Positions 14,217 through 21,965 of a stretch of DNA of 23,638 bases are shown here, in pieces; position 1 is the first letter of the stretch, and every line of letters starts with the position of its first letter. The translations under genes were made by a program, and so were the position numbers. The DNA is from a virus. Below the pieces are notes generated by a model. It was not told where the DNA came from. It ran no database searches and saw only the letters and a program-made list of their open reading frames with translations. The stretch spans positions 1-23,638 of IMG/VR virus record IMGVR_UViG_3300030099_006522. One strand, written 5' to 3'.

Positions 14217-14441
14217 ATGTTTGATTATATTCAATATGGGGTTCTACCTTTATTTATTCAAGTATACATTCAAAGGCTCGGTATGGAACACCCAGCGGCA
14301 AGATTAATAAAAAATATAAAAAATCCAGAGGTGATATTTTCAAAACAGCCTTTAAGTTTCTCTCAATTATATTTTTTATTTAGTAATAGTAATGGAGAAG
14401 TTTTTGGAATATATAGAGAAAACGGATGGGAGAGTTTATGA
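14217..14441 (+). CDS. Small hypothetical protein overlapping the recombinase-like gene (74 aa)
   Basis: The N-terminal half is hydrophobic/aromatic (FDYIQYGVLPLFIQVYIQRL), which could be a membrane-associated or buried helix, and the rest is mixed. No family recognised. It starts 10 bases after the DUF5754-like gene with TAATATATTATAG as leader. Its last 50 bases overlap the start of the recombinase-like gene in another frame, a tight arrangement that suggests linked expression. It is short, but no competing frame exists for 14217-14391. Confidence 0.5.
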   Translation: MFDYIQYGVLPLFIQVYIQRLGMEHPAARLIKNIKNPEVIFSKQPLSFSQLYFLFSNSNGEVFGIYRENGWESL

Positions 14442-15246
14442 ATCTAAAAAAAATATTGAACGAGTTTTAAGATTATTAAATATTGATAATTTTATTGATT
14501 TAATGGCTGAAATGCCTAATTTTAATTTAATAATAGAAAAGTTATTAGATAAATACACATTAGGGACAACATTAAATATTTTAGACACATTAAGAATTTT
14601 ATCGGTCTATTATGATGCAGACAAAATATATATGTATAGGTTTATAGATGAATACAATAATTTATTAGATCTTAAAGAAAATAAAGATATGTATTCAAAA
14701 TTTTCTATTTTTGAAGTCAAAAAAAAAATAGAATCAATAGGTGAGATATTTTTAACACATCAGAAAAGCTATACACAAATTAGAAATTTTTTAGTATTAT
14801 ATTTATTTATTGTTGAATTTCCTTTAAGGCTTACTAATTGGACTAAAATCAAATTAGTTCATAATAATTTTGAGTTTTTGGATGAGTTTGATGATTATCC
14901 TTTTTATTTAGTTATTCAAAACAACGATTTTTATTTTATTTTTAATAAGTTTGAAGAAGGCTATTTTACAGGTCAATATATTCATAAGATAACAAATAAA
15001 GTAACATACGGACTATTATCAAGATTTTTAATTCACATGAAAAATACTAATCATTATTTTATTACTAATAAAAGCGGAAAACCAATATCAAATCCTAATT
15101 TATCAAATGCAATAACAAATTTCACTAAGGAAACATTTGGAAAAGTATTAAGTATAAATAATTTAAGATGTAAATATAAACAATATGCAGATTTAATATT
15201 AAGTAAAGAAGAAATGGAAATTAAATTAAAATTATTTAACTTATGA
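14392..15246 (+). CDS. Tyrosine recombinase-like protein lacking the C-terminal catalytic tyrosine
   Basis: This 284-residue protein has an N-terminal helical part (1-120) like a SAM-like core-binding domain, then a recombinase-like catalytic region. YTQIRNFLVLYLFIVEFPLR (127-146) gives the first catalytic-type Arg (Arg146), ITNKSGKPIS (224-233) is the hairpin region, and FGKVLSINNLRCKYKQYADL (249-268) matches box II with Arg259, but Asn replaces the usual His. In viral relatives this is followed by 'lskeE...la..MgHs...Y'; here SKEEMEIKLKLFNL is followed by TGA. The second His/Trp and nucleophilic Tyr are therefore missing, and the following 40 bases do not restore them in any frame. The protein is likely an inactive or repurposed integrase, or one end of a degraded gene. 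The recombinase assignment is from motif order. Confidence 0.6.
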   Translation: MEKFLEYIEKTDGRVYESKKNIERVLRLLNIDNFIDLMAEMPNFNLIIEKLLDKYTLGTTLNILDTLRILSVYYDADKIYMYRFIDEYNNLLDLKENKDMYSKFSIFEVKKKIESIGEIFLTHQKSYTQIRNFLVLYLFIVEFPLRLTNWTKIKLVHNNFEFLDEFDDYPFYLVIQNNDFYFIFNKFEEGYFTGQYIHKITNKVTYGLLSRFLIHMKNTNHYFITNKSGKPISNPNLSNAITNFTKETFGKVLSINNLRCKYKQYADLILSKEEMEIKLKLFNL

Positions 15247-15281
15247 TTATTATTTAAAATTTTTATATTTACATTAATTAT

Positions 15282-16154
15282 ATGAGTGGAACTTTAATAT
15301 GTGGAAGACATACTGCATCAGATACAATAGTGCCTGTTGAGGTTAATGCTGACGGAACACTTGAAATGACAGCCGAAATAGATTCTTCGGCTCTTGCAAA
15401 AGAATCAACACTTGATTCTTTTAGAACTGAAAACGCTTCAAATTTAGGTGCACTTGCTACGGCTCTTGATGACGGCACACAGGTCACCAAATGTATGGGG
15501 TCAGAAGACGGTTCAACTGGTGGAACACAAAGACAACTCCATGTGGATGGAAGTGGTAATGTTTTAACAAGTATAGTTTCAAGTGTTAATGTATTACCTG
15601 CTAATGCTGTTAATAGTGGTATTACTAATGACCCTGCTAATTCTGTTGCTGTGGGATTAAGAGGAAGAACAACTATTGGTGATAGTTCAACGGAAACATT
15701 TTTAAAGTGTGATGCTTCTGGTGTTCTTGAAGTTTCTTCTTCTGGTGGTTCAAGTTCATCTACACAAACCAGTGAATCAAAATCAGTTCCTGATTCTACA
15801 TTAACAGTTTTAGGAGATAATACAAATGCTTATATAGATACAAATGGCGGAAATAAATTTGTTATAATAGTTCAATCAACAAGCGGAGCAGGTGGAGCAC
15901 AAATTTCAATAGAATGGTCTGATGTGACAGGTTTTACTGCTGGAAATGTTAGTGTTTGTAATGGTTTTGTAGCAGGACTGGCTGATGCTACACCAGCAAG
16001 TCTGGCTGCTGTAACAAGAGCGGATGCCTCTTCTTTAACAAATCAAAGATTATTTACTTATGATACTATTCCAGCCAGATACGCAAGAGTTACTGTTAAG
16101 CAGACTTCTGGCGGTGCTTTAACTTATGTTGCTAAATCTTACTTATCGCCTTAA
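15282..16154 (+). CDS. Fibre/spike-like virion protein
   Basis: This 290-residue protein is rich in Ser, Thr, Ala and Gly with few Lys, unlike the replication genes. The N-terminal segment VPVEVNADGTLEMTAEIDSSALAKEST (about 17-44) resembles shaft/adaptor starts of phage-like structural proteins. A Ser-rich linker (SSSGGSSSSTQTSESKS, about 152-168) separates it from a C-terminal beta domain (VIIVQSTSGAGGAQISIEW... to ARVTVKQTSGGALTYVAKSYL), which looks like a single jelly-roll or receptor-binding head. It opens the second structural block. Role inferred: surface fibre or spike. No database family recognised. Confidence 0.55.
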   Translation: MSGTLICGRHTASDTIVPVEVNADGTLEMTAEIDSSALAKESTLDSFRTENASNLGALATALDDGTQVTKCMGSEDGSTGGTQRQLHVDGSGNVLTSIVSSVNVLPANAVNSGITNDPANSVAVGLRGRTTIGDSSTETFLKCDASGVLEVSSSGGSSSSTQTSESKSVPDSTLTVLGDNTNAYIDTNGGNKFVIIVQSTSGAGGAQISIEWSDVTGFTAGNVSVCNGFVAGLADATPASLAAVTRADASSLTNQRLFTYDTIPARYARVTVKQTSGGALTYVAKSYLSP

Positions 16155-16182
16155 TTTTTTTTTCTTTTAATATTTTATTAGA

Positions 16183-16314
16183 ATGATTATTAATTGCAAT
16201 AAAATATGTGAATGGATTAATAAATTAGCTATTTCAATAATGGATTATTGGATTCCTGAGCCTATATGTGAAGGCTGCCCTTGCTGTTTAGAACAATCTA
16301 AAAAGCAGAAATAG
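16183..16314 (+). CDS. Tiny cysteine-rich protein (43 aa)
   Basis: ATG at 16183 opens a 43-codon frame ending TAG at 16312-16314. It has six Cys (residues 5, 9, 29, 32, 34, 35) with CEGCPCC at 29-35. The leader AATATTTTATTAGA resembles those of real genes here, and the frame fills the only gap between two fibre-like genes. Its end overlaps the 3' end of the minus-strand gene by 17 bases. A metal-binding or disulphide-stabilised peptide is possible. No family recognised. Confidence 0.45.
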   Translation: MIINCNKICEWINKLAISIMDYWIPEPICEGCPCCLEQSKKQK

Positions 16315-17431
16315 TAGGACATAAAACACCATTTATATTAACATTTATTAAAATATCCCCTGTGGTTGTTGTAGGAATATAATTTATTTTTACAACTTTC
16401 CCAGCTGTTATTAAGCCATCTAATGTATAAGTTAACTGTTGATAAGATGTAGAAACTAAAAATTCACCTATACTTGCTTCTATATTTGTTGATGGATCAA
16501 ATTCATACACTACTATTTTGCCGCTCGGAGCATAAGCCGCTATATTAATATCTCTTACTATTAATTGTTTATTAGCAGGAACTTTATAATAAGCAAAATG
16601 GCTCACATTTTCCGTTGCCCCCATATATCCTAAAATCGCTCCTGCATCACCTGTAATTTTTATAATACCTTCATTATGCTTTAAACTTCCTACTTCTGTT
16701 ATAGTCATTCTACTTATACCTGTAAAATCTACTCCCATTAATCCAGAACCTGTATTGACATCGTAAATAGAATCATATTCAACGCCGTCATCATCTACCC
16801 CTTGAATCCTTATATGTCTTGCTCCTGTTCCTGCTGGTTGATTATCATTAGCCCCTGCAACTACTAATGAAGCATTAACATTAGCAGATGTATAGGAATA
16901 ATTTTCAGTTAATCCTATTGTTATTTCATTAGAAGGATTAGTTCTTTGAATACCTTGAATATTAATTTTTTGAAAATCATTATGAATACCTCTAACTAAA
17001 TCCACCTCATAATTATTTGATATTCTTATCAAATTTGTGTTATCATCAATAGATTGTTTAGAATTTAAAAAAGTCATAGTATTAAATTGAGTTGATGAAG
17101 ATAGACCAGTAACTAGATGAATTTTTCCTGCCGTTGATGTAGTATTAAGAACTCTTACAGAAAAATTATCAGCTTGAATTTGAAACTTTTTAATAAAACT
17201 TTTATTAATAGTTAATGTTTTAGAGAAAAATAAATCAGGATTAGATCCATTAATATCTATACTTGAATAAATTTCTAATGTTGCAGCAACACTACATTTA
17301 ACATTAACGGATATAGTAGAATAAGCACTAGTATTTATAAAGCCAGATTCATATCCATCGGCTATAAAATCTCCTATAACTGTTGCATCAGGTAAATAAA
17401 TAAAAGATTCGGTATTCTGTTGATAAGGCAT
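16298..17431 (-). CDS. Minus-strand fibre/receptor-binding-like protein
   Basis: This 377-residue beta-rich protein contains many Asn, Thr, Ser and Ile. Residues about 15-115 look like one beta-sandwich (STISVNVKCSVAATLEIYSS, then FQIQADNFSVRVLNTTSTAG). The middle has a Gly/Asp-rich part (GARHIRIQGVDDDGVEYDSI, then GSGLMGVDFTGISRMTITEV), and a final beta domain begins near HFAYYKVPANKQLIVRDI. This composition and domain succession fit a viral spike or tail-fibre-like receptor binder. It is the only structural-type gene on the minus strand, sharing a 61-base AT divergent promoter (17432-17492) with capsid protein B. Inverted placement can go with module exchange. Function inferred. Confidence 0.55.
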   Translation of the reverse strand: MPYQQNTESFIYLPDATVIGDFIADGYESGFINTSAYSTISVNVKCSVAATLEIYSSIDINGSNPDLFFSKTLTINKSFIKKFQIQADNFSVRVLNTTSTAGKIHLVTGLSSSTQFNTMTFLNSKQSIDDNTNLIRISNNYEVDLVRGIHNDFQKINIQGIQRTNPSNEITIGLTENYSYTSANVNASLVVAGANDNQPAGTGARHIRIQGVDDDGVEYDSIYDVNTGSGLMGVDFTGISRMTITEVGSLKHNEGIIKITGDAGAILGYMGATENVSHFAYYKVPANKQLIVRDINIAAYAPSGKIVVYEFDPSTNIEASIGEFLVSTSYQQLTYTLDGLITAGKVVKINYIPTTTTGDILINVNINGVLCPTISAF

Positions 17432-17492
17432 TTTTATTTAATATAATTAATATTAGTAAATATTTTAAAATTATTTTATTTACAATAAATAT
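17432..17492. promoter_or_regulatory. Divergent promoter between fibre-like gene and capsid protein B
   Basis: These 61 almost pure AT bases lie between two start codons facing away from each other, with AAATATTT and TTAATTATATTAA-type elements on both strands. It must contain the start signals for both genes, so they may be expressed at the same time. Confidence 0.5.
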
Positions 17493-19025
17493 ATGAGTCA
17501 ATCTATTGCTTCTAAATTTATCTCTCTTGTTCCGACTAACGGCACAGAATTTACTGTATCATCAGGTCAAAAAGTCATCTTTGAGGTTCAGCCTTCATTA
17601 GGATTAGTAAAAGGTAGAGATTCTTATCTTGTTTTTGATATTCTTAACAATTGCTCTGATAATAGAAGAATTATGTTGAGTAATACAGCAGGGGCTATGG
17701 GTATTGTTTCTAGATGTGACATTTATAGTTTAAGGACAGGTCAACATTTGGAAACTATGCAGAATATAAATCAAATGTATTCTCTTGCTAATCAGTATTT
17801 ATTTGAAGATAAAACAAACCTTCAAGCCCTTCAAGGCTGTGGAGATAAAGTTTTTGCTAAGGAAGATAACGGAGCAGGTTCTGTTCCTGTTGTTAATTCA
17901 TCAGGAAGCGTTAACAATAACTTATTAAGTCCTATTAATGGTAGTGCTGAATTAGTAGCCAATTTCAGAAGATATACAGTCCCATTAAAAGCTGGTATCC
18001 TTAGATACTGGGACGAAGAAAGATTATGTAATGTTATGGGCTTACAGGGTCTTAGAATTGAATTAACCTTAGAAAGCCCTGAGGAATCATGCTTCATTAT
18101 GTCTGCTGAAAAAAGTGACGGCTCAAAATATTTATTAACTGATGGTGTAGAATGTCAAGACACCGCAGGAGCTACTTTTAATATTAGAACAAAAGCCGCC
18201 GACTCTATAACCATTAATAAATGTGGTTTTGCTGTGGGCAATCAAGTTGCCGTTACTAGTAATATAGCAACTGTTAACACTACTATTAACGCTATTCAGG
18301 ATGTCGGTGGAGGTGAAACTCAATTCACTCTTGCCGACCAAATAGGTGGGGTTGCTACTGGTGTGAAAATTCAGGTAAGAGGTGATACAAGAGCTTTAAA
18401 GGTTAGACCACAATTTAGAGTTTTAACTGTTGCCCCTCCTCCTTCCCTTATTAATGAAATGATGAAGGGTTTTCAGTATGAATTCACAACATATGACCAC
18501 TATGTTGATAATATTCCTGCTAATGCTAGAAAACATCTTATTGAACTTAATTCAGTTGCAACTCGTGCCGTTTGTGTTATGAGTCAGTTTAGTGATGTTT
18601 CTAAATTAGGTGGTGAAAATTCAAGTTCTTATTATGGGGGTGAAGTTCCTAATGATTTAAATCTTAATTCAGTTGTTTACTTTTTAAAATCAAGATTAGT
18701 TCCTGTCAGACCTTATGACCCAAGGATTAATAATGAAAAAATAGTAGCGGTTAATGAATTAGTTAAATCATGGAATTCAGTTAATAAAGAAGCTAAGGAT
18801 TTAGGAAATCAGGAAGGTAAAAACGGTGATATTTACACTAACACTTTCCTTATTGGTAGACAACTTGCAAGATCTCCCTATTATTATGATTTAGGAAATG
18901 CAGAAGGTCAGATTAGATTAGGATTTTCAGCCGCAAGGACAAATGATACTCTTGCCGATACTTTTATCTGGTCTAGAAAGATTATTAATGTTTCTGAAAG
19001 TGGAGGGGTTCAGGTTGTTCTTTAA
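17493..19025 (+). CDS. Major capsid protein B (double jelly-roll type)
   Basis: This 510-residue protein shows the DJR pattern. Residues 16-50 (NGTEFTVSSGQKVIFEVQPS, then DSYLVFDI) and the block GAMGIVSRCDIYSLRTGQHLE (67-87) plus NINQMYSLANQYL (91-103) match the first jelly roll of PLV/adintovirus-like capsid proteins. FRRYTVPLKAGILRYW (158-173) and LQGLRIELTLESP (184-196) match its closing strands. The second half carries an interdomain segment around PPPSLINEMMKGFQYEFTTYDHYVDNIPANARK. It differs strongly from capsid proteins A and C, so this is an old paralogue or a separate acquisition. It may form a distinct capsomer class or a minor shell protein; the sequence alone does not say which is most abundant. 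Confidence 0.68.
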   Translation: MSQSIASKFISLVPTNGTEFTVSSGQKVIFEVQPSLGLVKGRDSYLVFDILNNCSDNRRIMLSNTAGAMGIVSRCDIYSLRTGQHLETMQNINQMYSLANQYLFEDKTNLQALQGCGDKVFAKEDNGAGSVPVVNSSGSVNNNLLSPINGSAELVANFRRYTVPLKAGILRYWDEERLCNVMGLQGLRIELTLESPEESCFIMSAEKSDGSKYLLTDGVECQDTAGATFNIRTKAADSITINKCGFAVGNQVAVTSNIATVNTTINAIQDVGGGETQFTLADQIGGVATGVKIQVRGDTRALKVRPQFRVLTVAPPPSLINEMMKGFQYEFTTYDHYVDNIPANARKHLIELNSVATRAVCVMSQFSDVSKLGGENSSSYYGGEVPNDLNLNSVVYFLKSRLVPVRPYDPRINNEKIVAVNELVKSWNSVNKEAKDLGNQEGKNGDIYTNTFLIGRQLARSPYYYDLGNAEGQIRLGFSAARTNDTLADTFIWSRKIINVSESGGVQVVL

Positions 19026-19159
19026 ATTAACAACAACAGATATAAAGACATTTAAATATAGCACATATTCCTATGCCTACACAAATCCCAATGCCGATAC
19101 TTACGGGGTCATACATTATTATGTTAATTAAATATATTTTTAATATTTAATTAATATAA

Positions 19160-19900
19160 ATGATTCTATATAAAGATGACTGCTTTAATATCTTCCCTAA
19201 AATTGAAGATAAATCAATTGACCTTTTTTTATTAGATTTACCCTATGCAAATAAAAAATTTGGTAATTGCACGGCTTGTGCTTGGGATACTCCGATTGAC
19301 CTTGAAAAAATGTGGGTTGAAATAAAAAGAATGATGAAGCCTAATGCTATAATTATTTTTTTTTGTAATACTAAATTTGGTTATACTTTAATTCATAGCA
19401 ATCCTAAATGGTTTAAATATGAAATAACATGGAAGAAAGGAAATAAAAAAGTAGGGTTTTTAGGAGCAAAAAAACAACCATTAAAACAAACAGAATTTTT
19501 ATATATTTTTAAAAAAGAACAAGGGACATACAACCCCCAAATGACTTATGGAAATAAACCTTATAAAGATGATGTAAGAAAAAAAGCAAAAAAATGTGGA
19601 GTATATGGAGAAGATATGATAGCTAAACCTGTTATAAATAAAGGGGAAAGGTATCCAACAAATATTTTAGATTTTAGTCCCCCTTATTCTAAAAAAAAGA
19701 CTTTTCATGCAACAGAAAAACCAGTAGACTTATTAGAGTGGTTAATAAAAACTTATACAAATGAAGAAGATTTAGTTATAGATTTTTGTATGGGTTCTGG
19801 ATCTACTGGTCAAGCTTGTAAAAATACAAATAGAAAATTTATAGGAATAGAAAAAGATGAAGAAATTTTTAAACTTGCAGAGCAAAGATTAAAAAATTAA
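19160..19900 (+). CDS. Beta-class N6-adenine/N4-cytosine DNA methyltransferase
   Basis: This 246-residue SAM-dependent enzyme has motif IV, the catalytic DLPY, at 26-29 near the N terminus (a permitted variant of DPPY). Motif I, FCMGSGST, lies at 209-216 near the C terminus; this IV-before-I order defines the beta class. HATEKPVDLLEWLIKTYT (183-200) is motif X, and the conserved RYPTNIL lies at 164-170. Length matches compact phage/viral adenine methyltransferases. It sits between capsid genes B and C, and together with the C5-type enzyme at 305 gives the virus two different modification types. Possible roles are protection from nucleases or marking viral DNA. Base specificity cannot be read from sequence. 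Confidence 0.85.
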   Translation: MILYKDDCFNIFPKIEDKSIDLFLLDLPYANKKFGNCTACAWDTPIDLEKMWVEIKRMMKPNAIIIFFCNTKFGYTLIHSNPKWFKYEITWKKGNKKVGFLGAKKQPLKQTEFLYIFKKEQGTYNPQMTYGNKPYKDDVRKKAKKCGVYGEDMIAKPVINKGERYPTNILDFSPPYSKKKTFHATEKPVDLLEWLIKTYTNEEDLVIDFCMGSGSTGQACKNTNRKFIGIEKDEEIFKLAEQRLKN

Positions 19901-19953
19901 ATTTTTTTTAAGAAAAAGTTTGAAAATAAAAATATTATTAATAAGTATTAATA

Positions 19954-21480
19954 ATGCCTGTTTCAAAAGTTAATTTTTCTATCCCTGCTATTAATGACCA
20001 AGCCACGAGCATAGACTCTTCTAATAAATTAACTGGCGGTTTTTCTTTTAATAAAGGAACTGCAAATATTAGATTTTCTATTTCTTCTCAGGAAAGAATG
20101 ATAGACACTTCTGACATGTATCTGACTGGACAAGTTGTCTATTTAAAATCTGACGGCACAACTATTCAAGACGCAAACGCCGTAGCCAGAGCAGACTATA
20201 ATGCTGGTAATGGTGCTAATTTAACTATCCCAACAAATACAAATGTTAGTAACTGGAACGGAGTTGAAAATGCTATTAAAAGAATTTTTGTCCAGTCTAA
20301 AAAGTCTTCTGTTGAAATAGCTCAGCATAATAATTACCCTATGTATGTAGGATTAAGGAAAGCACATACACATTCCCCAGCCGATTATTTAGTTTCTCCT
20401 CTTGCTAGAACTCAGGCGGCAGGTTCTAATGCTTCTGAAATGAATAGACATCAGTCAGTTATGTGTAATGCTACCCACAATTCAGGAGGTTTATTTACTA
20501 ATTTATCAAACTTTAATGATAAAAATTATGGTAGACCTTTTAGTTTTAAATTAGATACTGCCCTTTTAAATAATGTTAAGCCTTTACATTTAGGGAAGGA
20601 TTACCTCGGCGGTTTAATTGTTAATATTGAATTAAATAATGATGCAGGTTTCTTTTATGAAAGATTTAGAGCAGAAGGAGCTAATCACCCTTCTATTGTC
20701 GGCACATATTATATTTTAAAGAATGTAAGACTTCAAGGTAGATTTTTAGTTCCAACCCCCAGAGATATGGAACAGTATCAGCCCAATATGCTTATTAATG
20801 ATAGAGTTAACCTTATTAATGATGTTGTATCCTCTACAAATGCTACTAAATATACACCCAATCTTTCCGCTGTCAGGTCTTTCGTAAATCTTTTCTTAGA
20901 CCAAGATCAAGAAAACAATGTTAAAAAGAATCAGAATAATTATAGATTACCTTGTGGTTTAAGAGAATTTAGTCAAAACAAAAACAATATTCGTCAACCA
21001 GAAGACTTCATAATAGAAGTTTCACCTAATCTTTTAACTAAAACCGCTCAGAATGGTAAGACTGGTGCAATTTCCGCTCAGGATTATATCCAGAAATTAG
21101 GCGGTCAGGGTGACGCAGAAGTTAGAAACAGATTCCAAAGAGCTGTATTAGACGGACAATTATCTGATAAGACTTCTGCTACTTTACAACTTACCGAAAA
21201 TTCTTTAACTGCTGATTATGAAACAGGAGGCGATGCTAACAACGGTATCGGAAATAATACTCTTGCTGATGTATGTGGTATAGGTCTTGATTATACTCAC
21301 CATTTCGGCAATACTTCTAATTTCGTCAATCAGGATTATGACCTTATCATTAGAAGTGGTGTTCAGTCTGGTGATGCCGTTCTTCCTGCTTCAAGGAATA
21401 ATGCACCAGAGCTTCAAGAATCCTATGTCAAGTGTGTTGCAGGTTTTAATAGTCAAACATTAGTAAAGACTATTTCATAA
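19954..21480 (+). CDS. Major capsid protein C (double jelly-roll type)
   Basis: In this 508-residue protein, residues 38-62 (NIRFSISSQERMIDTSDMYL) and WNGVENAIKRIFVQSKKSSVEI (101-122) form the first part. The most diagnostic segment is 194-230, PFSFKLDTALLNNVKPLHLG followed by GGLIVNIELNND, then TYYILKNVRLQGRFLVP. This 'LdtGLLn...PLhLG..GlgGl.i.l.L' string is typical of one lineage of DJR capsid proteins. The second jelly roll fills the rest, ending NSQTLVKTIS. Codons are GC-richer than in replication genes, as for capsid protein A. It overlaps a convergent minus-strand gene by 6 bases. It is a third capsid paralogue in one genome segment; the relative copy number in the virion is unknown. 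Confidence 0.68.
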   Translation: MPVSKVNFSIPAINDQATSIDSSNKLTGGFSFNKGTANIRFSISSQERMIDTSDMYLTGQVVYLKSDGTTIQDANAVARADYNAGNGANLTIPTNTNVSNWNGVENAIKRIFVQSKKSSVEIAQHNNYPMYVGLRKAHTHSPADYLVSPLARTQAAGSNASEMNRHQSVMCNATHNSGGLFTNLSNFNDKNYGRPFSFKLDTALLNNVKPLHLGKDYLGGLIVNIELNNDAGFFYERFRAEGANHPSIVGTYYILKNVRLQGRFLVPTPRDMEQYQPNMLINDRVNLINDVVSSTNATKYTPNLSAVRSFVNLFLDQDQENNVKKNQNNYRLPCGLREFSQNKNNIRQPEDFIIEVSPNLLTKTAQNGKTGAISAQDYIQKLGGQGDAEVRNRFQRAVLDGQLSDKTSATLQLTENSLTADYETGGDANNGIGNNTLADVCGIGLDYTHHFGNTSNFVNQDYDLIIRSGVQSGDAVLPASRNNAPELQESYVKCVAGFNSQTLVKTIS

Positions 21481-21852
21481 ATATTTTTCTCTTTCTTCTT
21501 TCCGTGAAACATTAAATTTTTCAATAGAGGTGTTTTTATCCCTGACTTCTCTATTCCAGAATTGACGCCCATCACAAACATGAACGGACTGATTTAATCC
21601 CTGACTGATAACAGTTTGATTAGTAAAAATATAAATTTTATTTTTAAAGTTAACAACCTTTGTATATGCATTAGAATATTTAACCCACTTGATATAGATG
21701 GGCTTTTTAATCTTTTCATAATCCACATCAAGAGTTTTTGTTAAATTGTAAATTTCATGTTCTTCAATAAGTCTAGTGTTAAAATCCTCTTCAAATCCAA
21801 GAGGTGCATAGATATAGTTTGAGTTGATTTCGGTGAGAGTAAGATAAGCCAT
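21475..21852 (-). CDS. Hypothetical protein, convergent with capsid protein C (125 aa)
   Basis: This 125-residue soluble-looking protein starts MAYLTLTEINSNYIYAPLG. It has a central beta-prone part (KPIYIKWVKYSNAYTKVVNF, then KIYIFTNQTVISQG) and a charged C terminus (NVSRKEEREKYL). No family recognised. Its promoter region carries the AT box shared with the C5 methyltransferase and the replicase, 30 bases before its ATG, so it may be an early gene despite lying beside a capsid gene. GC content and codon variety are higher than in random AT sequence, which supports a real gene. Confidence 0.6.
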   Translation of the reverse strand: MAYLTLTEINSNYIYAPLGFEEDFNTRLIEEHEIYNLTKTLDVDYEKIKKPIYIKWVKYSNAYTKVVNFKNKIYIFTNQTVISQGLNQSVHVCDGRQFWNREVRDKNTSIEKFNVSRKEEREKYL

Positions 21853-21882
21853 TTTATTCTTAAATTGTTTAAGAGTTTATTC

Positions 21883-21917
21883 TTTAAATAATTTTTTAAA
21901 CAATTTATTTATTTAGG
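21883..21917 (-). promoter_or_regulatory. AT box before the minus-strand gene at 21852; inverted copy of 206-244
   Basis: Read on the minus strand, this is CCTAAATAAATAAATTG followed by TTTAAAAAATTATTTAAA. It matches 206-244 apart from one missing 4-base unit and one substitution; similarity continues weakly inward. It lies 30 bases before the ATG. It is either a shared promoter element or, with 206-244, an inverted repeat pair 21.7 kb apart. Confidence 0.4.
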
Positions 21918-21943
21918 GTCTTAAAAAAATTAGGGTCTTAAAA
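21913..21943 (+). repeat. 14-base direct repeat upstream of the gene at 21966
   Basis: TTAGGGTCTTAAAA occurs at 21913-21926 and again at 21930-21943. Its GGGTC is unusual in this AT-rich spacer. It lies 22 bases before the ATG at 21966 and could be a double binding site for a regulator. Confidence 0.55.
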
Positions 21944-21965
21944 TTTTAATATTTTAATTAGATAT

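Noticed and set aside
15244-15246. TGA read as Trp to extend the recombinase-like protein
   Set aside because: Extension gives only 12 hydrophobic residues before another TGA and no catalytic Tyr; Trp is coded by TGG throughout and other genes also end in TGA.
18943-19131. 62-residue frame overlapping the end of capsid protein B
   Set aside because: Mostly a shadow of capsid protein B. The remaining gap (19026-19159) also has a 25-codon frame from 19072, too short and featureless to support.
21913-21943. Telomere-like TTAGGG words
   Set aside because: Only two copies, spaced 17 bases and embedded in a longer 14-mer, so not a telomere tract.
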